From a bacterium (GTDB lineage: Bacteria; Electryoneota; RPQS01), in contig JAQTRJ010000007.1 in NCBI GenBank assembly GCA_028711875.1, forward strand, positions 1 through 18,059: a DNA stretch of 18,059 bases, in the 5' to 3' direction. Below, in pieces: positions 14,151 to 18,059 of the stretch; the first letter of the stretch is position 1, and each line of letters begins with the position of its first letter. The translations under genes were made by a program, and so were the position numbers. The notes beneath the pieces are model-generated. The model did not search any database. It was not told where the DNA came from and worked only from the letters and a program-made list of their open reading frames with translations.

Positions 14151-15782
14151 TTACAGATTCATCAGTTCGGTTCGCGGATAGTAATGATTCAAGATACTCT
14201 CGACGTTCCAGCCTGCGCGGGCCATGGCGGCGGCTCCGAGTTGGCAGAGACCCACGCCGTGACCCCAGCCGCCGCCGGAAAGGATGATCCGATCGGCGCG
14301 CTCGTCCACAACGAAAAATGACGACGGCAGATGCGATTTCGAAAGCGCGCGGCGGATATTGAGTTCGCCGTAGATATGCTGCGTTCCCGCTTCGCCGACG
14401 ATTTCCAGAATTAAAATTCTTCCCGACTTGCCACGGCGAATCGCGTTGAGTTCTTGCACACGGCCAACATCGTGACCGGTTTTCTCGGCAATCAAATCGC
14501 CCAACTCCTTCCTCGTGTATTCGAAAGTCCAACGGAAGAGCGGATCTTTATCCCACGGATCGGGATAGGGATGAAGTCGCGGATTGCACCACGCGGGCGA
14601 ATCACTCTTCAAAAATTCTCGCGCGCTGTCTTCACGGGAGAGATCGGGAACGGAGAACTCCCCGCAGGCGCGCACTGTAAAATAGTCCGGGCCTTCACCG
14701 CCCCACGCCGCTTCGTAGCGCTCGGACACGCCGCCGCACGATTTCGCGTAGCGGGCGTCCACCACGCGAGGAAGCGATGAACGATGAACGATGAACGATG
14801 AAGCATCGTTCGGTAGCGCCGCACGGCTATGCGCTCCAGTCTCCCTCCACTTTGTGGGGGGATTAAGGGGGGTAGACAAGGGAGAAACGAGAATTATTCC
14901 GGATGACTCTCGAATCGGAGCGACGACGGCGTCTGCTTCGCGTAAAATTCCCTGATAGCATTGACAGTGATCGTCATGGCAGAGATCAAAGCCGTCGGCG
15001 AAGTGGTGGCGGTTCGCGGTGGCGAGCACGGTCGAGCGCGCGGCGATGGCCTGCGCCTGCGAAAACGCGGCGGGCAGATCGCTGCGCATTTCGCTGCCGA
15101 CCGCGCTTTCGAGATAGCTTTCGAGTTCGAGCCGGTTCACGGCGGAGAGTCCCGCGCCGCCCGGATGAAATAGCCGCAGGCTTCCGCGATAGTCGAGCGA
15201 TTCCTTGCGCTGCCAGTGAAAGCCGCGGCCGATGGGAACGTCGTGCAGGCGAAAGAAACTCTCGGGCGAAAGCGGCGTCGTCCAGATTTCGAGCGCGCGG
15301 CCCGAAAAACTTCCGAAGCGAAACTCGAACGGTAAATCAGGCACGGCGCGGTCGAGCCGCACGAGCGCGAGACCCAGCGGATCCAGGCCCGGCATGGCGC
15401 GCAGCTCGTCGAGAGTTTTTTCCGCGTCACTCAGCGAGTCGAGCTTCACGATCGGCCACCACACGCGAATATCGAATTGTTGCCCGCCGCTCTCCCACGT
15501 TCGTCCGGCTTCCACGATGTCCACGTCGAATTTTTGCGCAAGTTCTTTCGGTTCGCTGAGAGTCCTTTCGGCGTGCGCGGGCGAAAGCGACTCGCAAAGG
15601 CGGATCGCATAGTCGTGCTGCCGTCGTCCCGGTTCGGAGAAAGCCTCGAAGGCTCCGGCGGTTTCGTCGAGGGTCAGAAAGCGGCAGCAATCCACGCGGC
15701 AGCGCACGAGAAATTCACCCGCGAATTCGCCGCGAATCGCCGGTTCATCCCACAAGAGGCCGATGTGAACTTCGAGAGACAT
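14151..15782 (-). CDS. SpoIID/LytB-domain protein, interrupted in frame by a repeat element
   Basis: A 543-residue protein. Residues 195-300 and 340-535 form a SpoIID/LytB domain: Y-L-E-S-A-V-G-S-E-M with putative catalytic Glu231, Q-A-Q-A-I-A-A-R-S (242-250), C-H-D-D-H-C-Q-C-Y (268-276), S-C-G-G (348-351) and the C-terminal W-G-H-G-V-G-L-C-Q-L-G-A-A-A-M-A (506-521). SpoIID cleaves peptidoglycan glycan strands as a lytic transglycosylase, and homologues in non-sporulating bacteria are thought to remodel the wall. The N-terminal 190 residues form extra domains that I do not recognise. There is no signal peptide or membrane segment, which is odd for a wall enzyme; the start could be mis-set or export may differ. 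About 40 residues (near 299-339) are encoded by repeat DNA at 14775-14870 and separate S-G-I-I-L-V from D-A-R-Y-A-K-S-C-G-G, which are normally almost adjacent. The frame is intact. Confidence 0.85.
   Translation of the reverse strand: MSLEVHIGLLWDEPAIRGEFAGEFLVRCRVDCCRFLTLDETAGAFEAFSEPGRRQHDYAIRLCESLSPAHAERTLSEPKELAQKFDVDIVEAGRTWESGGQQFDIRVWWPIVKLDSLSDAEKTLDELRAMPGLDPLGLALVRLDRAVPDLPFEFRFGSFSGRALEIWTTPLSPESFFRLHDVPIGRGFHWQRKESLDYRGSLRLFHPGGAGLSAVNRLELESYLESAVGSEMRSDLPAAFSQAQAIAARSTVLATANRHHFADGFDLCHDDHCQCYQGILREADAVVAPIRESSGIILVSPLSTPLNPPTKWRETGAHSRAALPNDASSFIVHRSSLPRVVDARYAKSCGGVSERYEAAWGGEGPDYFTVRACGEFSVPDLSREDSAREFLKSDSPAWCNPRLHPYPDPWDKDPLFRWTFEYTRKELGDLIAEKTGHDVGRVQELNAIRRGKSGRILILEIVGEAGTQHIYGELNIRRALSKSHLPSSFFVVDERADRIILSGGGWGHGVGLCQLGAAAMARAGWNVESILNHYYPRTELMNL
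14775..14802. repeat. Four perfect tandem copies of a 7-bp unit inside the SpoIID-domain gene
   Basis: The unit CGATGAA is repeated four times without error (28 bp), followed by GCATCGTTCG, which can pair with the last unit. It lies 10 bp from the palindromic element at 14813-14870. Slippage by one unit would shift the reading frame. Confidence 0.9.
14813..14870 (+). repeat. 58-bp composite palindromic element (family A, long form) in coding sequence
   Basis: It runs from GTAGCGC to GGATTAAGGGG and contains the hairpin TCCCTCCAC/GTGGGGGGA (loop TTT, one G-T pair). By hand alignment about 51 of 58 positions match the element at 17653-17709 in opposite orientation. Here it is read on the minus strand as part of the SpoIID-domain protein, encoding L-N-P-P-T-K-W-R-E-T-G-A-H; the other copy would encode L-N-P-P-T-E-W-R-E-T-R-A-H in the same frame. 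Confidence 0.85.
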
Positions 15783-15797
15783 TGAAGAGAAGATTTA

Positions 15798-15818
15798 AAA
15801 CTTCAAACTTAAAACTTG
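15798..15818. repeat. Three tandem 7-bp units upstream of the SpoIID-domain gene start
   Basis: AAACTTC, AAACTTA and AAACTTG lie side by side, 15 bp from the ATG of the SpoIID-domain gene (its 5' side on the minus strand). They lie 10 bp from the family A hairpin at 15829. Confidence 0.75.
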
Positions 15819-15828
15819 GAATTCTGTC

Positions 15829-15857
15829 TCCCTCCACCTCGTGGGGGGATGAAGGGG
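15829..15857 (+). repeat. Short palindromic repeat, family A copy 5
   Basis: The hairpin TCCCTCCAC/GTGGGGGGA with loop CTC is followed by TGAAGGGG. It has the same one-wobble stem as the copies at 14842 and 17661. It lies between the SpoIID-domain gene start and the end of the gene at 16337-15894. Confidence 0.8.
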
Positions 15858-15893
15858 TTCTATTCCCCTGCATTTAATCTTTGAGCAGCTTCT

Positions 15894-16337
15894 TTATTGC
15901 GATTGCGTGCCAAAAAGAATCACTTGAATATCTGCATCATCCACTGCATGTTTCTTCTTGTACACTTCATTGCGTACCGTCCTACAAACGCTTATTAATG
16001 CATTTGCCGCATTGGGATCACTCATCTTCATGGATGTTCGTTCTAACGATGCAAGTGCTTGAACAACGCTTGGTGATCCATATACACACAACTTGACCTT
16101 TGCTTCCGTCTGAAGAGAAAGTGCCTCTAACTGCTCTGATAAATCCTCAGACTGAACAGCAAACTTCGCACGTGCGATCCCCTCAACAAAATCACTAAAT
16201 GCACTTGCTATAAGCTCCGCATTACGCTTCTGCCTCTCCATTTTCTGAGCGAAAACCGCCTGCATCAATGTCCCGACAAGAAATCCTACCACTGGACCAA
16301 GAACGGAAATCACAATGATCAGAACCTGCGTGTCCAT
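15894..16337 (-). CDS. Small membrane-anchored protein, unknown, AT-richer than neighbours
   Basis: A 147-residue protein: one membrane helix (about 5-28), a charged helix (30-45, Q-K-M-E-R-Q-K-R-N-A-E-L) and a cytoplasmic helical domain. It belongs to an uncharacterised type with one helix followed by an A-F-S-D-F-V-E-G-I-A-R-A-like segment (46-58); I cannot name the family. The ATG at 16337 is chosen because AAGGAAAAG lies just before it; the GTG five codons upstream is rejected. Base composition and codon choice are visibly AT-richer than in all neighbours, with dispersed repeats on both sides (15829 and 16364). This suggests acquisition by horizontal transfer or insertion at a repeat. Confidence 0.7.
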   Translation of the reverse strand: MDTQVLIIVISVLGPVVGFLVGTLMQAVFAQKMERQKRNAELIASAFSDFVEGIARAKFAVQSEDLSEQLEALSLQTEAKVKLCVYGSPSVVQALASLERTSMKMSDPNAANALISVCRTVRNEVYKKKHAVDDADIQVILFGTQSQ

Positions 16338-16363
16338 GACTTTTCCTTTCACAAATCAAACAT

Positions 16364-16392
16364 GGGCGGGTTGCGCTTCGCTTAACCCGCCC
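16364..16392. repeat. Hairpin repeat of GTAGGGGC type
   Basis: GGGCGGGTT (16364-16372) pairs with AACCCGCCC (16384-16392) around an 11-nt centre containing GCGCTTCGC, followed by CCTAC. It shares the outer GGGC...GCCCCTAC form with the palindrome at 12859-12878. On the minus strand it lies between the methyltransferase stop and the next gene start. Confidence 0.7.
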
Positions 16393-16412
16393 CTACAGCA
16401 TTATGCTAAATT

Positions 16413-17162
16413 TTACGACATTGCAAACGCGGCGACGGCGGCGGCGGTGACGAGGTTCAGGCTCTCGGCCGGCCCGCGAGGTTCGAGAGTCAGGCGGTGC
16501 GTGCAGAGCGCGGCAAGTTCGTCGGATAGACCGCGCGTTTCGTGGCCGAGAACCAAGAGCGTCGGCGGTTTCAGATTCATGCTCTTTGTCAATGGCTCGC
16601 CGCCATGCGAGACCAGCGCGACGGACACGCCTTTCCACTCGCGGATCACATTCTGCAGATCGCAATCCGCGCGTACCGGTTGATGAAAGAGCGAACCCAT
16701 GCTGCCGCGCACGACCTTGCCGATCCAGATTTCCGCCGAATCTTGGCCGAGGAAGAGTTCGCCCGCGCCGAAAAAATCCGCCACGCGAATGAGCGCGCCG
16801 CAATTGCCGGGATCGGAGACCTGCTCGCAGGCAATACAGAGTATCGACTCGCGGGCCGGCAGCGAAAACGTGCGCGCGACGGCGAGAATCCCTTGACTGC
16901 TCTCGACCTTCGAGAAGCGACTGAAACTCTCCGTGTTCAGAGCATAGAGCGGAATTCGGGAAAGCTCTTTACGCGCGCGCCACGAATCAAACTCGCTTTT
17001 CAACACAAGCGCGGCTTCGATCGGCACGCGCGAGCGCAGAGCTTCGAGAACGCAGACGGTTCCTTCGACGAGAAACTGCCCGCGCTCGCGGCGGAATTTT
17101 TTTTGAGTCAGCCGCGCCCATTCGGAGAGTTCGCGGCGGGTGGGGGAGAGAGGGTCGGTCAT
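16413..17162 (-). CDS. TrmH/SpoU-family RNA 2'-O-methyltransferase
   Basis: A 249-residue SPOUT-superfamily enzyme that transfers a methyl group from S-adenosylmethionine to a ribose 2'-OH in rRNA or tRNA. An N-terminal substrate-binding domain (about 9-95, with K-K-F-R-R-E-R-G-Q-F-L-V-E-G) precedes the knotted catalytic domain. Motif 1 is D-P-G-N-C-G-A-L-I-R-V-A-D-F-F-G (117-132, Asn120, Arg126), motif 2 is V-L-G-H-E-T-R-G-L-S (204-213) and motif 3 is E-S-L-N-L-V-T-A-A-A (233-242). All key residues are present. The start at 17162 gives the family's normal N-terminus; an extended frame to 17261 is rejected because it runs into repeat DNA. The exact RNA target cannot be told. Degenerate 7-bp tandem units and two hairpins lie directly upstream. 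Confidence 0.9.
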   Translation of the reverse strand: MTDPLSPTRRELSEWARLTQKKFRRERGQFLVEGTVCVLEALRSRVPIEAALVLKSEFDSWRARKELSRIPLYALNTESFSRFSKVESSQGILAVARTFSLPARESILCIACEQVSDPGNCGALIRVADFFGAGELFLGQDSAEIWIGKVVRGSMGSLFHQPVRADCDLQNVIREWKGVSVALVSHGGEPLTKSMNLKPPTLLVLGHETRGLSDELAALCTHRLTLEPRGPAESLNLVTAAAVAAFAMS

Positions 17163-17170
17163 GGGGAAGA

Positions 17171-17191
17171 AAACTTCAAACGTAAAACTGA
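17171..17191. repeat. Degenerate 7-bp tandem units upstream of the methyltransferase gene
   Basis: AAACTTC, AAACGTA and AAACTGA lie side by side, perhaps with a fourth, AAATGAA. The sequence is nearly the same as the array at 15798-15818, in the same position just upstream of a minus-strand start codon. The hairpin at 17208 lies 16 bp further. Confidence 0.6.
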
Positions 17192-17207
17192 AAATGAAAA
17201 TCACTTG

Positions 17208-17229
17208 GCAACACGCTCCCGCGTGTTGC
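17208..17229 (-). repeat. Short palindromic repeat, family B copy 2
   Basis: GCAACACGC/GCGTGTTGC is a 9-bp perfect stem with loop TCCC. Read on the minus strand the loop is GGGA, matching family B copy 3 at 17255-17276. The two copies are inverted relative to each other, 25 bp apart. Confidence 0.75.
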
Positions 17230-17254
17230 TCACTTTTCAGTAGTATCACACGAC

Positions 17255-17276
17255 CCGACACGCGGGAGCGTGTCGG
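17255..17276 (+). repeat. Short palindromic repeat, family B copy 3
   Basis: CCGACACGC/GCGTGTCGG is a 9-bp perfect stem with loop GGGA, flanked by CGACC and CTAGTG, as in copy 1 at 7842-7863. The stem base that differs between the two copies is matched by the complementary change in the other arm. Confidence 0.8.
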
Positions 17277-17283
17277 CTAGTGG

Positions 17284-17634
17284 CTAAATGAATTCTATGG
17301 CTCTCTTCGGTATCCAGCCATGCTCGCCGGAATCGGTGGTGCAAAGTAGCCAGCCGGATTCTTCGCATTCAACAGAGAGGATATCTCCTTCGTTCACGGT
17401 CAATTCTCGCGCATCATAATCACGCAGAAGTATGGCATGATCGCCGTGAATTTCAAGATAAGATTCGGGAGTCCAACTGCTCTTGCCGCGCGGATCGGTG
17501 CACCAAATCCAGCCGGGAAATTCGTCGTCGTGTTTGCCGAGCGCGAGCGCCTCGCCTTTGGAAGCGCAAAGCGGATCGGAGCAAGAAGCAGTGTAAGATT
17601 CGACAACGCGGATTCTGCCACGCTCCTCTTTCAT
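17284..17634 (-). CDS. Tandem SH3-domain protein
   Basis: A 116-residue soluble protein made of two SH3-like beta-barrels, about 8-62 (with G-W-I-W-C-T-D at 41-47 and S-W-T-P-E-S-Y-L) and 66-115 (L-R-D-Y-D-A-R-E-L-T-V, E-E-S-G-W-L-L-C and G-W-I-P). Similar bacterial proteins are annotated as ligand-binding SH3 proteins; the ligand is unknown. There is no signal peptide, so it is probably cytoplasmic. Its ATG lies within a pair of 7-bp tandem units (17630-17643), whose GGATGAAGG part also offers a ribosome site. It is separated from its neighbours by repeats on both sides, so its operon context is unclear. Confidence 0.8.
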   Translation of the reverse strand: MKEERGRIRVVESYTASCSDPLCASKGEALALGKHDDEFPGWIWCTDPRGKSSWTPESYLEIHGDHAILLRDYDARELTVNEGDILSVECEESGWLLCTTDSGEHGWIPKRAIEFI

Positions 17635-17643
17635 CCTTCATCC
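17630..17643. repeat. Two tandem 7-bp units covering the SH3-protein start codon
   Basis: TTCATCC is repeated twice (GGATGAA on the coding strand) and includes the ATG at 17634-17632. The unit differs by one base from the CGATGAA unit at 14775-14802. The array lies 9 bp from the element at 17653-17709. Confidence 0.7.
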
Positions 17644-17652
17644 TTTCCGAAT

Positions 17653-17709
17653 CCCCTTAATCCCCCCACAGAGTGGAGGGAGACCAGAGCGCACGCAGTG
17701 CAGCGCTAC
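17653..17709 (-). repeat. 57-bp composite palindromic element (family A, long form)
   Basis: It is the same element as at 14813-14870, in the opposite orientation, with the hairpin TCCCCCCAC/GTGGAGGGA (17661-17681, loop AGA). Its GTAGCGC end supplies the TAG stop codon of the symporter gene (17708-17706), so it appears to define that gene's 3' end. It fills most of the gap between the symporter and SH3-protein genes. Confidence 0.85.
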
Positions 17710-18059
17710 GCATGAGTCTTAAGAAATCCCGATTTCCATAAGCCGACGGCGCCGCCGATGGTGACGAGATACCAGAACGCCGCGGCGGGAGCGTTCAGCA
17801 GAACGGTGTAGCCAATGGCGAGCGTGAGCCCGACAACGAGCATCACCCCCCACAGCCAGCCGGCGAGTGGTCGCGCAATTCGCTCGGGAGTCGGAGTAAC
17901 CTGTCCCTGCGCGCGTGAATATTTTCTAACCACCTCCCACACACCGACGGGCCGGGTGCGACGATAGAAATCGGCGAGCGCGTTCATCCGCGCGGGTCTG
18001 GTCAGAACCGTGACGAGAATCGACACCGCCGCCGAGCCGCAGCTGATGATGAGCAGCCG
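17706..18059 (-). CDS. Probable sodium:solute symporter, C-terminal part (5' end outside window)
   Basis: The frame is open to the right edge, and 117 residues are visible. A membrane segment at the edge (L-L-I-I-S-C-G-S-A-A-V-S-I-L-V-T-V-L-T-R-P) is followed by N-A-L-A-D-F-Y-R-R-T-R-P-V-G-V-W, a pattern I associate with the C-terminal tail of SSS-family symporters from FCB bacteria (...T-x-P-x-x-x-x-x-L-x-x-F-Y-x-x-x-R-P-x-G-x-W). Two more membrane segments complete the end (about 70-88 and 93-108). The substrate is unknown. The assignment rests on that single motif, since the conserved transport core is outside the window. The stop codon lies in a repeat element. Confidence 0.6.
   Translation of the reverse strand, partial: RLLIISCGSAAVSILVTVLTRPARMNALADFYRRTRPVGVWEVVRKYSRAQGQVTPTPERIARPLAGWLWGVMLVVGLTLAIGYTVLLNAPAAAFWYLVTIGGAVGLWKSGFLKTHA

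Noticed and set aside
14766..14888. Intein or group II intron in the SpoIID-domain gene
   Set aside because: The insert is only about 120 bp, has no splice or protease motifs, and is made of simple tandem units plus a palindromic element.
14903..15559. Plus-strand open frame of 218 codons opposite the SpoIID-domain gene
   Set aside because: Its translation is extremely Arg- and Ser-rich, typical of a GC-rich shadow frame. The minus strand has clear SpoIID motifs.
16542..17243. Plus-strand open frame of 233 codons opposite the methyltransferase gene
   Set aside because: It is antisense to a well-conserved SpoU-type gene and has no domain of its own.
17163..17261. N-terminal extension of the methyltransferase gene
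   Set aside because: It is encoded by 7-bp tandem units and a family B hairpin. The family N-terminus begins at the ATG at 17162.
1..18059. tRNA, rRNA or insertion-sequence transposase genes
   Set aside because: I found no cloverleaf-like segment with a T-loop consensus, no rRNA-like sequence and no transposase frame. The repeats here are short and non-autonomous.

Overview
The window is GC-rich DNA from a diderm bacterium, most likely of the FCB superphylum (Zixibacteria, Calditrichaeota, Latescibacteria or KSB1-like lineages). The main evidence is a secreted cupredoxin ending in a type IX-secretion-type C-terminal domain with the N-Y-P-N-P-F-N-P-T-T signature. A lipoprotein, a TorF-like outer-membrane barrel and carboxypeptidase-regulatory/jelly-roll exoprotein domains agree with this. 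Assignment below superphylum is not possible by eye.

Layout. (1) 2-1837 (+) is the 3' end of a secreted subtilisin-like protease with adhesion-type C-terminal domains, ending at a strong terminator. (2) 5968-1924 (-) is a three-gene operon: TorF-like porin, CHASE4 hybrid histidine kinase, proline-rich single-pass membrane protein. (3) 6133-6690 (+) is a lipoprotein with its own terminator. (4) 7059-7688 (+) is a cupredoxin with a long leader and its own promoter. (5) 7689-8155 is non-coding and rich in palindromic repeats. (6) 8156-11519 (+) is a probable zinc-uptake operon: an unrecognised two-helix membrane protein, then substrate-binding protein, ATPase and permease. An 18-bp perfect palindrome resembling a Zur box lies just upstream. 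(7) 12624-11624 (-) is a convergent operon of three small membrane proteins, two with Cys4 zinc ribbons, behind a clear sigma-70 promoter. (8) 15782-12902 (-) is a SpoIID/LytB-domain protein followed by a cation/proton antiporter. (9) 16337-15894 (-) is an AT-richer small membrane protein. (10) 17162-16413 (-) is a SpoU/TrmH-type RNA methyltransferase, 17634-17284 (-) a tandem-SH3 protein, and 18059-17706 (-) the 3' end of a probable sodium:solute symporter.

The most unusual content is repetitive. A family of short hairpins (arms like CCCCCAC/GTGGGGG, followed by ATnAAGGGG) occurs six times. A second hairpin family (arms like CGACACGC/GCGTGTCG) occurs three times with compensatory base changes. 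At four places a tandem array of 7-bp units lies about 10 bp from one of these hairpins. Three of those modules sit at the start codons of minus-strand genes. The fourth lies in frame inside the SpoIID-domain gene and adds about 40 residues just before a conserved motif. This resembles the protein-coding palindromic elements known from Rickettsia. The second point of interest is the Zur-like operator, which would place an uncharacterised membrane protein first in a zinc-regulated operon.
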